From Pseudomonas sp. PSB18 (lineage in GTDB: Bacteria; Pseudomonadota; Gammaproteobacteria; Pseudomonadales; Pseudomonadaceae): 64,000 bases of DNA. Under the pieces are notes generated by a model that saw only the letters and a list, made by a program, of their open reading frames with translations, did not search any database and was not told the DNA's origin. Location: contig NZ_NOIN01000010.1 of the NCBI RefSeq assembly GCF_014596565.1, forward strand, positions 62,001 through 126,000, given 5' to 3'. The translations under genes were made by a program, and so were the position numbers. This document shows, piece by piece, positions 25,896 to 34,392 of the stretch; the stretch's first letter is position 1; every line of letters begins with the position of its first letter.

Positions 25896-26759
25896 ATGCA
25901 AGCCATTCGCAGCATCCTGGTGGTCATCGAACCCGAGCACTCGGAAAGCCTGGCGCTCAAACGCGCCAAGTTGATCGCCGGCGTGACCCAGGCTCACCTG
26001 CACCTGTTGGTGTGCGACAGAAAGCACGACCATGCCAGCATGCTCGGCGTGCTGAAGGCTGCATTGCTGGCCGATGGCTACAGCGTGACCACCGAACAGG
26101 CCTGGAACGAAAGCCTCTACGAAACGATCATCGACGTGCAGCAGGCCGAAGGCTGCGGACTGGTGATCAAGCAGCATTTCCCGGACAGCCCGCTGAAGAA
26201 AGCCCTGCTGACGCCAACGGACTGGAAACTGCTGCGCCATTGCCCGACCCCGGTATTGCTGGTGAAAACCGCAGGTTCCTGGCGGGACAAGGTGATCCTG
26301 GCCGCCGTTGACGTGGGCAATGCCGACGGTGAACACCGGCACCTGCACACCACCATCATCGACCACGGCTATGACATCGCCCGCCTCGCCAAAGCCCACT
26401 TGCATGTCATCAGCGCCCACCCTTCGCCGATGCTCTCGGCGGCCGACCCGACGTTCCAGCTCAAGGAAACCATCGAGGCCCGCTATCGCGAGCAATGTCG
26501 CTCGTTCCAGGCGGAGTTCGACATCGATGACCAGCACCTGCACATCGAGGAAGGCCCGGCGGACGTGTTGATCCCGTTCATGGCGCACAAACTGCAGGCG
26601 GCGGTGACCGTGATCGGCACCGTGGCCCGCTCCGGGCTGTCAGGGGTGCTGATCGGCAATACCGCCGAAGCGGTGCTCGATACCCTGGAAAGCGACGTGC
26701 TGGTGCTCAAGCCGCAGGAGGTGGAGGATCATCTGGTGGAGTTGGCGGTGAAGAACTGA
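25896..26759 (+). CDS. Universal stress protein, tandem UspA domains
   Basis: A 287-residue protein with two Usp domains (about 1-145 and 146-287), UspE-like. The second domain keeps the ATP-binding-type loop GTVARSGLSGVLIGNTAE; the first lacks a clear version. The start MQAIRSILVVIEPEHS has GGAG upstream. Pseudomonas Usp proteins of this type are often needed for anaerobic survival and are Anr controlled, which fits the box at 25810-25823. Single-gene unit, divergent from miaE. Confidence 0.9.
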   Translation: MQAIRSILVVIEPEHSESLALKRAKLIAGVTQAHLHLLVCDRKHDHASMLGVLKAALLADGYSVTTEQAWNESLYETIIDVQQAEGCGLVIKQHFPDSPLKKALLTPTDWKLLRHCPTPVLLVKTAGSWRDKVILAAVDVGNADGEHRHLHTTIIDHGYDIARLAKAHLHVISAHPSPMLSAADPTFQLKETIEARYREQCRSFQAEFDIDDQHLHIEEGPADVLIPFMAHKLQAAVTVIGTVARSGLSGVLIGNTAEAVLDTLESDVLVLKPQEVEDHLVELAVKN

Positions 26760-26784
26760 AACACCACCCTTGTGGGAACTACCT

Positions 26785-26918
26785 TTGTGGCGAGGGGATT
26801 TATCCCCGCTGGGGTGCGCAGCAGCCCTGAAACCAGCCGCCTCGCTGTGTCAGATAGATTGAGCTCACAGTGATGGGGCTGCTACGCAGCCCAGCGGGGA
26901 TAAATCCCCTCGCCACAA
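26785..26918. repeat. Long inverted repeat, family B (TTGTGGCGAGGGGATTTATC type)
   Basis: Arms 26785-26826 and 26876-26918 are complementary over about 42 bp with two or three mismatches, around a 49-bp centre. The whole element looks like a paired REP of a second family (REPIN-like). It fills most of the gap between the convergent universal stress and DUF1289 genes. Confidence 0.85.
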
Positions 26919-26949
26919 AGAATGTCAGCGGGCCACAAGGAGCACAGTC

Positions 26950-27420
26950 TCAACCGCCAAACCCGTCCTTCAGGAACCCCGGCGCGATGTAGCGCTGGTA
27001 ATGCGCTTCGGACAGCAGGAAAAACTCCCGGTCGATGGCGTCCCGCAGGTCCGGCAGTTCCCAGTCGCGGAATTCCGGCAGCAGCACCATGCCATAGGCT
27101 TCGAGGTTGTTGATCACCCGGGCACCCCGAGCGATCAACTGATAAGCCCAGCAATATTCCGACTGGTGCGCCACAAAGCGGATCTGACGCGCGACCAGTT
27201 GCTCGCGCAGCAGGCCGGGGTCGAACACCTCGAGTTTCGCCACCATGACCTGCACCAGCAGTTGCTCCAGGCGCATCCACACCGCGCGTTTCTCGTCCTC
27301 GTTGTAGCCGTTCCAGTGAATCACCTCATGGTGGAAGCGCTTGCAGCCACGGCACACCAGGTCACCGTAGACAGTGGAGCAAAGGCCGACGCAGGGGGTC
27401 TTGATGAGCTGGTTGGGCAT
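26950..27420 (-). CDS. DUF1289 domain protein
   Basis: A 156-residue protein. The N-terminal DUF1289 module has four cysteines in TPCVGLCSTVYGDLVCRGCK (residues about 8-27), probably a small zinc or iron-sulfur site (inference). The following roughly 120 residues are helical and unassigned. Start ATG 27420. It is divergent from acnB, with the 406-bp acnB leader/promoter region between them. Function unknown. Confidence 0.8.
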   Translation of the reverse strand: MPNQLIKTPCVGLCSTVYGDLVCRGCKRFHHEVIHWNGYNEDEKRAVWMRLEQLLVQVMVAKLEVFDPGLLREQLVARQIRFVAHQSEYCWAYQLIARGARVINNLEAYGMVLLPEFRDWELPDLRDAIDREFFLLSEAHYQRYIAPGFLKDGFGG

Positions 27421-27566
27421 AACGGAACGCACACGCAAAAGCAGGACAGGCCGGCATGTTAGCCCTTTGTCTAAGATTGATCACCCCTCAAACTTCCCGG
27501 CCCAACTTACCTTTAATTTTTTTTTCCCGTAGAATCAGCCAGCCTTTTAAGGCGCCAATGTCCGTT

Positions 27567-27706
27567 AGAAGCTGTTTTCAAAGCGTCACGAGCACAGTCG
27601 TTCCTTCAGAACGGTGTTGGCGAAGGGTCTTTCCAGCGGGGAAAGCCCAACGCCAACCCTCATCAGCTCCCCGTTCTGCAGGCGTAAAACTTTGAAAGCA
27701 GCTTCT
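27567..27706 (+). ncRNA. Candidate structured leader RNA of acnB
   Basis: Four nested complementary segments can be read by eye. The outer stem is 27567-27583 with 27690-27706 (17 bp, one G-U). Inside it are 27608-27614 with 27671-27677 (7 bp), 27616-27622 with 27651-27657 (7 bp), and a terminal hairpin 27625-27634 with 27640-27648 (nine pairs, one bulged U). The element ends about 120 bp before the GTG start of acnB, on the same strand. It could be a cis-regulatory leader, or alternatively a small mobile element with terminal inverted repeats. I know of no named element matching it. Confidence 0.6.
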
Positions 27707-27826
27707 GTGAGGAACCCCGGAAACCCTGGCATGGTGGCCCAAAAAGCCCCCGACGCGCATGGGTACCGCGGGTTTCTGGATGAGCGTCCCGGACACCCAT
27801 TTGGGACCACTGATGAGGGTAATACT

Positions 27827-30436
27827 GTGCTTGAAGCCTACCGCAAACATATCGAAGAGCGTGCAGCACTGGGTATCGTTCCCCAGCCGCTCAACGCCGA
27901 ACAAACCGCAGGCCTGGTCGAGCTGCTGAAGAATCCCCCGGCTGGCGAAGAAGCTTTCCTCGTTGACCTGATCACCAACCGCGTTCCACCGGGAGTCGAC
28001 GAAGCCGCCTACGTCAAGGCCGGTTTCCTCTCCGCCCTGGCCAAGGGTGAAGTCCAATCCCCTCTGCTGGACAAGAAGCGCGCCGTTGAACTGCTCGGCA
28101 CCATGCAGGGCGGCTACAACATCGTGACCCTGGTGGATCTGCTGGACAACGCCGAGCTGGCGCCAGTGGCCGCCGAAGAACTCAAGCACACCCTGCTGAT
28201 GTTCGATGCCTTCCACGATGTGGCTGAAAAAGCCAAGAACGGTAACGTCCACGCCAAGGCCGTGCTGCAATCCTGGGCTGACGGCGAGTGGTTCAAGAAG
28301 CGTCCGGTACTGGCCGACAAGATCAGCCTGCGGGTCTTCAAGGTCACCGGCGAAACCAACACCGACGACCTGTCCCCTGCCCCGGACGCCTGGTCGCGCC
28401 CTGACATCCCGCTGCACGCCCTGGCCATGCTGAAAATGGCCCGTGACGGCATCGTTCCGGACGAGCAAGGCAAGACCGGCCCGATGAAGCAGATCGAAGA
28501 GATGCGCAACGGCGGCTTCCCGATCGCCTACGTCGGTGACGTGGTCGGTACCGGTTCCTCGCGTAAATCCGCCACCAACTCGGTGCTGTGGTTCTTCGGC
28601 GACGACATTCCGTACGTGCCGAACAAGCGCGCTGGCGGTTTCTGCTTCGGCAGCAAAATCGCTCCGATCTTCTACAACACCATGGAAGACGCCGGCGCCC
28701 TGCCGATCGAATTCGACGTGTCGAACATGAACATGGGCGACGTGATCGACCTGTACCCGCACGCCGGCAAGGTCTGCAAGCACGGTACCGACGAAGTCAT
28801 CACCACCTTCGAAATGAAGACCCCGGTCCTGTTGGACGAAGTCCGTGCCGGTGGCCGTATTCCGCTGATCATCGGCCGTGGCCTGACCGAGAAGGCGCGT
28901 GCCGAGCTGGGCCTGCCGCCGTTCGACCTGTTCAAGAAGCCTGAAGCCCCTGCCGCCAGCACCAAGGGTTTCACCCTGGCGCAGAAGATGGTCGGCAAGG
29001 CGTGCGGTCTGGCAGAAGGCCAAGGCGTACGTCCTGGCACCTACTGCGAACCGAAGATGACCACCGTGGGTTCCCAGGACACCACCGGTCCAATGACCCG
29101 TGACGAGCTGAAAGACCTGGCCTGCCTGGGCTTCTCCGCTGACCTGGTGATGCAGTCGTTCTGCCACACCGCGGCGTATCCAAAGCCGATCGACGTGACC
29201 ACCCACCACACCCTGCCTGACTTCATCATGACCCGTGGCGGCGTTTCCCTGCGTCCGGGCGACGGCATCATCCACTCGTGGCTGAACCGCATGCTGCTGC
29301 CAGACACCGTCGGTACCGGTGGTGACTCCCACACCCGTTTCCCGATGGGCATCTCGTTCCCGGCCGGTTCCGGCCTGGTGGCGTTCGCCGCTGCCACCGG
29401 CGTCATGCCGCTGGACATGCCGGAATCGATCCTGGTGCGCTTCAAAGGCAAGATGAAACCTGGTATCACCCTGCGTGACCTGGTTCATGCCATTCCTTAC
29501 TTCGCCATCCAGAACGGCCTGCTGACTGTCGAGAAGAAAGGCAAGAAAAACGCCTTCTCCGGCCGCATCCTGGAAATCGAAGGCCTGGAAGGCCTGACGC
29601 TGGAACAGGCTTTCGAGCTGTCCGACGCGTCGGCCGAACGTTCGGCTGCCGGTTGCACCATCAAGCTGTCGAAAGAGTCGATCACCGAGTACCTGCAGTC
29701 CAACATCACCCTGCTGCGCTGGATGATCGGCGAAGGCTACGGCGATGCCCGCACCCTGGAACGTCGTGCCCAAGCGATGGAAGCCTGGATCGCCAACCCT
29801 GAGCTGATGGAAGCCGATGCCGACGCCGAATACGCTGAAGTCATCGAAATCGATCTGGCCAACATCAACGAGCCTGTGCTCTGCGCGCCGAACGACCCGG
29901 ACGACGCCCGTCTGCTCTCCAGCGTGGCTGGCGAGAAGATCGACGAAGTGTTCATCGGTTCGTGCATGACCAACATCGGTCACTTCCGCGCTGCGGGCAA
30001 GTTGCTGGATCAGGTCAAGGGTCAGCTGCCAACCCGTCTGTGGCTGTCGCCGCCGACCAAAATGGACGCTCACCAACTGACCGAAGAAGGCTACTACGGC
30101 ATCTACGGCAAGGCCGGTGCACGCATGGAAATGCCAGGCTGCTCGCTGTGCATGGGTAACCAGGCACGCGTCGAGCCGAACAGCACCGTGGTGTCGACCT
30201 CGACCCGTAACTTCCCGAACCGTCTGGGCGACGGCGCGAATGTCTACCTGGCTTCGGCCGAGCTGGCGTCCGTTGCATCGATCCTGGGTCGCCTGCCGAC
30301 CGTCGAGGAGTACATGGAATACGCCGGCAAGATCGACAGCATGGCAGCGGACGTGTACCGCTACCTGAGCTTCGACCAGATCGCCGAGTTCCGTGAAGCG
30401 GCTGCAAACGCCAACATCCCGGTCGTTCAAGCCTAA
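27827..30436 (+). CDS. acnB: Aconitate hydratase B / 2-methylisocitrate dehydratase
   Basis: An 869-residue TCA-cycle aconitase B interconverting citrate and isocitrate. The start is a GTG at 27827 (reading LEAYRKHIEERAALG), preceded by GAGGG at 27815-27819; the frame stays open upstream but into non-coding leader. Iron-sulfur ligands are visible in GSCMTNIGHFR and PGCSLCMGNQ near the C terminus, and the swivel domain has GDVVGTGSSRKSATNS. Codon use is strongly optimised, as for a highly expressed gene. Translation could be governed by the structured leader and by apo-AcnB itself, as in E. coli (analogy only). Confidence 0.96.
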   Translation: MLEAYRKHIEERAALGIVPQPLNAEQTAGLVELLKNPPAGEEAFLVDLITNRVPPGVDEAAYVKAGFLSALAKGEVQSPLLDKKRAVELLGTMQGGYNIVTLVDLLDNAELAPVAAEELKHTLLMFDAFHDVAEKAKNGNVHAKAVLQSWADGEWFKKRPVLADKISLRVFKVTGETNTDDLSPAPDAWSRPDIPLHALAMLKMARDGIVPDEQGKTGPMKQIEEMRNGGFPIAYVGDVVGTGSSRKSATNSVLWFFGDDIPYVPNKRAGGFCFGSKIAPIFYNTMEDAGALPIEFDVSNMNMGDVIDLYPHAGKVCKHGTDEVITTFEMKTPVLLDEVRAGGRIPLIIGRGLTEKARAELGLPPFDLFKKPEAPAASTKGFTLAQKMVGKACGLAEGQGVRPGTYCEPKMTTVGSQDTTGPMTRDELKDLACLGFSADLVMQSFCHTAAYPKPIDVTTHHTLPDFIMTRGGVSLRPGDGIIHSWLNRMLLPDTVGTGGDSHTRFPMGISFPAGSGLVAFAAATGVMPLDMPESILVRFKGKMKPGITLRDLVHAIPYFAIQNGLLTVEKKGKKNAFSGRILEIEGLEGLTLEQAFELSDASAERSAAGCTIKLSKESITEYLQSNITLLRWMIGEGYGDARTLERRAQAMEAWIANPELMEADADAEYAEVIEIDLANINEPVLCAPNDPDDARLLSSVAGEKIDEVFIGSCMTNIGHFRAAGKLLDQVKGQLPTRLWLSPPTKMDAHQLTEEGYYGIYGKAGARMEMPGCSLCMGNQARVEPNSTVVSTSTRNFPNRLGDGANVYLASAELASVASILGRLPTVEEYMEYAGKIDSMAADVYRYLSFDQIAEFREAAANANIPVVQA

Positions 30437-30454
30437 GGCTTCGACGCTCGACTG

Positions 30455-30490
30455 AAAACGCCGCCCTTCTTGCGAGGGGCGGCGTTTTTT
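30455..30490 (+). terminator. Rho-independent terminator of acnB
   Basis: The stem AAAACGCCGCCC / GGGGCGGCGTTTT, with a short TTCTTGCGA-type loop, is followed by a run of T, starting 19 bp after the acnB stop. Confidence 0.93.
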
Positions 30491-30526
30491 TATGCCTGGG
30501 CTTTTGATGCAAGCCGGACCGCCGCT

Positions 30527-30684
30527 ATCGCGAGCAGGCTCGCTCCCACAGGGGATTTGGGGTGGACACAGTTCCCGAGAACACCTCAGAGCCTGTGGGA
30601 GCCGAGCTTGCTCGCGATGGCGGCGGCACATCCAGCATCACCGCAACTGCCCCACCGCATTCGCGAGCAAGCTCGGCTCCCACA
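30527..30684. repeat. Three REP cores in alternating orientation
   Basis: Cores at 30527-30550, 30594-30618 and 30659-30684 alternate left-right-left. The last two use the variant GCCGAGCTTGCTCGCGAT. It looks like a REPIN with an extra single REP, lying between the convergent acnB and permease genes. Confidence 0.8.
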
Positions 30685-30697
30685 GGGATTTGTAGTG

Positions 30698-31978
30698 TCA
30701 AGCCGTGAGGGAATAGACCAACGCGGTAATCGCCACCAGGCCCACCGATACCACGAAGACATTGGACGCCTGGCCGCGGTAGCGGGCCATGGCCGGGACC
30801 TTGCGGATGGCGTACATCGGCATGAGGAACAGGATGGCCGCGATCACCGGGCCACCCAAGGTCTCGATCATGCCGAGGATGCTCGGGTTGAGCGTGGCGA
30901 CGATCCAGCACACCAGCAACATGAACACCGCCGTCAGGCGGTCCAGGGTCTTGGCTGCCGGGCGACGGCCGCTCTTGACGATCAGGCCCTTGAGGCCTTC
31001 ACTGGCGCCGATGTAGTGCCCCAGGAACGACTTGGAAATCGCCACGAAGGCAATCAACGGCGCCGCAAACGCGATGGTCGGGTTGCTGAAATGGTTGGCC
31101 AGGTACGACAGGATCGACAGGTTCTGTGCTTTCGCTTCGGCCAGTTGCGCCGGCGACAGGGTCAGTACGCAACTGAACACGAAGAACAACACCATCACCA
31201 CCATCAACACATGGGCACGGGACAGGATCTGCGCGCTGCGCTGTTCGGCGCCCTCCCCATAGCGGCGTTTCTGGTCCACCGCGAACGCCGAGATGATCGG
31301 CGAGTGGTTGAACGAGAACACCATCACCGGAATCGCCAGCCACAGGGTGTGCAACAGTGCCGAAGGAGCCGGCAGCGTGGAAGCAGTGCTCAGGATACCG
31401 CCGCTCCAGTGCGGGATCAGGAACACCGCCAGGAACAGCAGCGCAACGATAAACGGGTAGACCATCAGGCTCATGGCCTTGACGATCGCCTGCTCGCCAC
31501 ACCGCACCACCGCCAGCAGGCCCAGGATCAACACCAGGGACAGCACCGCGCGGGATGGCGGCTGGATATGCAGTTGATGCTCCAGGAAGCTGCCCACCGT
31601 GTTGGTCAGCGCCACGCTGTAGATCAGCAGAATCGGGAAAATCGCAAAGAAGTACAGCAAGGTGATCAGCGCGCCGGCCTTGATGCCGAAGTGCTCCTCC
31701 ACCACCTCGGTGATGTCCGCCCCATCACGACCGGACAGCACAAACCGAGTCAGGCCCCGGTGCGCGTAGAAGGTCATGGGAAATGCCAGCACTGCCAGGA
31801 TCAGCAAGGGCCAGAAACCGCCCAGGCCGGCATTGATCGGTAGAAACAGCGTACCGGCACCGATGGCGGTACCAAACAGGCCCAGCATCCAGGTCGTGTC
31901 CTGGCGACTCCATTGACTGAGGGTGGCTGGGGCTGTCGATTCAAAGCGCTCTTCGACGCTATTGGCCTGATCATTCAT
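30698..31978 (-). CDS. Amino-acid permease, HAAAP family (SdaC/serine-threonine type)
   Basis: A 426-residue inner-membrane transporter with about 11 hydrophobic segments. The first segment GLFGTAIGAGTLFLPINAG is the conserved substrate-site motif of the hydroxy/aromatic amino-acid permease family, and the length fits SdaC/TdcC-type serine or threonine/H+ symporters. The start MNDQANSVEERFE (ATG 31976-31978) was preferred to longer readings, which are Arg-rich and non-hydrophobic. No linked dehydratase gene is present, so the substrate is a guess. Confidence 0.82.
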   Translation of the reverse strand: MNDQANSVEERFESTAPATLSQWSRQDTTWMLGLFGTAIGAGTLFLPINAGLGGFWPLLILAVLAFPMTFYAHRGLTRFVLSGRDGADITEVVEEHFGIKAGALITLLYFFAIFPILLIYSVALTNTVGSFLEHQLHIQPPSRAVLSLVLILGLLAVVRCGEQAIVKAMSLMVYPFIVALLFLAVFLIPHWSGGILSTASTLPAPSALLHTLWLAIPVMVFSFNHSPIISAFAVDQKRRYGEGAEQRSAQILSRAHVLMVVMVLFFVFSCVLTLSPAQLAEAKAQNLSILSYLANHFSNPTIAFAAPLIAFVAISKSFLGHYIGASEGLKGLIVKSGRRPAAKTLDRLTAVFMLLVCWIVATLNPSILGMIETLGGPVIAAILFLMPMYAIRKVPAMARYRGQASNVFVVSVGLVAITALVYSLTA

Positions 31979-32171
31979 CCGGTCGGATCTCCGCTTTCCG
32001 GTCATATGTACCCGGCCGGGACGAGTCGGAAAAACCCGACAGGCAGCGCCCTGGCCGAAACAGGGGCGCGATTGTCCGGGATTAGCGAGCAGAAGCAAAG
32101 GCTTAGCTGAGGAGCGGTGGTGCGAATCAGATCAGGCGAGACATGGAAGCGACGGTTAGAAATCATTAAAA

Positions 32172-32189
32172 ACTGTCAGCCCTGACAGT
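32172..32189. promoter_or_regulatory. Palindromic box ahead of the Ig-like repeat gene
   Basis: ACTGTCAGCCCTGACAGT is a 7-4-7 perfect inverted repeat, about 115 bp upstream of the start at 32303, in otherwise featureless DNA. It resembles a dimeric operator rather than a terminator because no T run follows. The rest of the 324-bp gap (31979-32302) shows nothing I can name. Confidence 0.4.
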
Positions 32190-32302
32190 AGACGCCCCAA
32201 GCCCAAGCCCTAACCTATCGGAGCAAGACCGAAGGTTGTATGAGGCGCTTTATACATTGCCCCATTTCTCCGGTCATTTTCCTATACCACCGGAGAAGAG
32301 AA

Positions 32303-33208
32303 ATGGCCGATTTGACCATCAATACCCCTATTCAGAACGGTACGATATTCCCCAGGACCTGCCTCACCGGGACAGGCCCGGCCAATACGCGTGTAGTGCT
32401 CTACGAGGCCAGCGTCGGAGGCAAGGAATGGGGCAGCGCAACAGTCGATGCCTTCGGCAACTGGATGATCAAACCCAGCGCTGATCTTCAGCCAACTATC
32501 GGCAAGAACAATGGGATGTTCGGACTGATCGTGGCGCCTGGCGAGGATTCGAGATACTGGTCGAATACCGTTTTCGTCAATATTGCCAGCACACCACCGG
32601 CCGACACGAACCAACCACTGAAAATCCTGAGCCCTGCCGCAGGCGCTACTATTTACCCGAGGTCCAGCATTTGCGGTACGGGACCTGCCAATACCCAGAT
32701 CAAACTTTACGAGGCTGGGGTCGGTGGGCGCGAATGGGGCAATACGACCGTGGACGGGTACGGCAACTGGATGATAACTCCCAACGCAGATCTTGTGCCG
32801 ACACCCGGTAAAAACGGCGGTATGTTTGGAATGGTTGTAACGCCAGACTCAGTAGCATGGTCCAACATCATCCAGGTCAATATCGCCAAGGCAGCGCCGG
32901 TCAGCCCGAACCAGCCCCTCACGATCCTTAACCCAAAGGACGGCGCTACCACACTCGCACGCCCCTACATTGCCGGAACAGGACCCGCCAACACTCCGAT
33001 AACCCTCTACGAAGCCGGAGTCGGGGGGCATAACTGGGGCACCACGGTGGTGGATGCCTATGGCAACTGGATAATGACGCCCAACGCAGATCTTGTACCG
33101 ACACCCGGTAAAAACAATGGCAAGTTCGGGTTGCTGTTCTCACCTGACCAAACCTCTGGCGTATGGTCCAATGCCGTCTTTATCAATGTTTCCAACACAA
33201 CGGTGTAG
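32303..33208 (+). CDS. Protein of three tandem Ig-like repeats, unknown function
   Basis: A 301-residue protein made of three repeats of about 98-100 residues. Each has the pattern GTGPANT-x-h-x-LYEA(G/S)VGG-x-x-WG, then TVD-x-(F/Y)GNW, then a (S/P)NADL-type segment and a WSN-x-(V/I) end strand, as in bacterial Ig-like (Big) modules. There is no signal peptide or membrane segment. Repeats 2 and 3 are almost identical in DNA around the GNW-to-GKN stretch, implying recent duplication or conversion. Start ATG 32303 has GGAG at 32292. GC content is lower than neighbours, suggesting acquired DNA. Role could be surface or spike-associated binding, but this is not shown. Confidence 0.75.
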   Translation: MADLTINTPIQNGTIFPRTCLTGTGPANTRVVLYEASVGGKEWGSATVDAFGNWMIKPSADLQPTIGKNNGMFGLIVAPGEDSRYWSNTVFVNIASTPPADTNQPLKILSPAAGATIYPRSSICGTGPANTQIKLYEAGVGGREWGNTTVDGYGNWMITPNADLVPTPGKNGGMFGMVVTPDSVAWSNIIQVNIAKAAPVSPNQPLTILNPKDGATTLARPYIAGTGPANTPITLYEAGVGGHNWGTTVVDAYGNWIMTPNADLVPTPGKNNGKFGLLFSPDQTSGVWSNAVFINVSNTTV

Positions 33209-33357
33209 TCCCGAACGTTGACGCAAATAATCTCAGGCAAAAAGGTGGCTGATCTATCGCCATTTAACGCCAGCTCCTACACTCAGGAATATTCTCCAAG
33301 CGCTTGCCGGAACAAGGCAAGCCTTGGAATTTGCCCGAGAATCCTCAGGAGCCCAGC

Positions 33358-34308
33358 ATGACCGCAACCGTCCTGGTACTGGTTGAAACCGTCAACGACT
33401 ACCTGCCGATCCTCGAACGCCAGGGTTATCACCTGGAGCTGGCACCTACGCCGGCCGAGCGCAAAGCGGCGATTTTCGAGCATGGTGAGCGATTCAATGC
33501 GGTGCTGACACGCGGCCCCCTGGGTCTGACGGCCGACGAAATGGCCGCCATGCCCAATCTGCAGATCATCTGCGTGATCGGTGCCGGTTACGAACAGGTG
33601 GACCTTCAGGCTGCCCGCAACCGCGGCATCGTGGTCACCAACGGTGCCGGGGTCAATGCGTCGTCGGTGGCCGACCACGCCATGGCGCTGTTGCTGGCGC
33701 TGGTGCGCGACATCCCCCGGGCCGACGCCTGTATACGCCGGGGGGAATGGACGAAGGTCATGCGCCCTTCCCTGGCGGGTAAACGGCTGGGCGTGCTGGG
33801 CCTTGGCGCGGTGGGCATGGCGATTGCCAAGCGCGCGGCCCTGGGTTTCGACATGAGCGTGAGCTACCACAGCCGACGGGTACGCGACGATGTGCCCTAC
33901 ACTTTCTGCGCCACGCCCACGGAGCTGGCCCGGGTATCGGACTTCCTGATCGTTGCCACGCCCGGAGGGCTCGACACTCGGCGATTGATCAACAAGCAGG
34001 CCCTCGATGCGTTGGGCCCCAAGGGTTTCCTGGTGAATATCGCCCGGGCTAGCGTAGTCGCCACCGACGAACTGATCAGCGCCCTGGAACATCGACGCAT
34101 CGCCGGAGCGGCCCTGGACGTGTTCGATCACGAACCCGAAGTGCCCGAGGCACTCAAGCACCTGCCCAATGTGGTCCTGACGCCCCATGTCGCCGGCCTT
34201 TCGCCGGAAGCGACCCGAGGCACGGTGGAATTGGTGGGCCAGAACCTGAATGCGTTCTTTTCCGGCAAACCGGTGCTGACGCCGGTGCCAATGCCGGAGC
34301 CGAACTGA
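33358..34308 (+). CDS. D-isomer-specific 2-hydroxyacid dehydrogenase
   Basis: A 316-residue NAD(P)-dependent dehydrogenase. The Rossmann loop GKRLGVLGLGAVGMAIAKRA starts near residue 141, the substrate-binding Arg is in the NIARASVV region, and the Glu/His pair is in FDHEPEVPEAL and LTPHVAGLSPEA. This matches the glyoxylate/hydroxypyruvate reductase-like branch; the true substrate is unknown. The ATG at 33358 has AGGAG 9 bp upstream. It stands alone between the Ig-like gene and the convergent T6SS arm. Confidence 0.88.
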   Translation: MTATVLVLVETVNDYLPILERQGYHLELAPTPAERKAAIFEHGERFNAVLTRGPLGLTADEMAAMPNLQIICVIGAGYEQVDLQAARNRGIVVTNGAGVNASSVADHAMALLLALVRDIPRADACIRRGEWTKVMRPSLAGKRLGVLGLGAVGMAIAKRAALGFDMSVSYHSRRVRDDVPYTFCATPTELARVSDFLIVATPGGLDTRRLINKQALDALGPKGFLVNIARASVVATDELISALEHRRIAGAALDVFDHEPEVPEALKHLPNVVLTPHVAGLSPEATRGTVELVGQNLNAFFSGKPVLTPVPMPEPN

Positions 34309-34335
34309 TCAATGAACCGATGTGTTCGCGGTACC

Positions 34336-34365
34336 TGTGGCGAGGGGATAAATCCCCTCCCCACA
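34336..34365. repeat. Hairpin repeat, family B, between convergent genes
   Basis: TGTGGCGAGGGGAT and ATCCCCTCCCCACA form an almost perfect stem with an AA loop. It lies between the dehydrogenase and tssA stops and could end transcripts from both sides. Confidence 0.72.
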
Positions 34366-34392
34366 AAAGCCATTCACCAGTACTAGCACAAC

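Noticed and set aside
27614..27826. N-terminal extension of AcnB by 71 codons
   Set aside because: It reads through the structured leader, has no family similarity, and a GTG with a strong GAGGG site gives the standard AcnB N terminus.
27578..30631. Open frame of over 1000 codons antisense to acnB
   Set aside because: It mirrors the codon structure of acnB in high-GC DNA, has low-complexity His/Gln/Arg-rich translation and no ribosome-binding site; acnB is unambiguous on the other strand.
30527..30684. Possible CRISPR array from regularly alternating repeats
   Set aside because: The repeats are inverted REP cores with differing spacers and no cas genes; they are not direct repeats of constant period.
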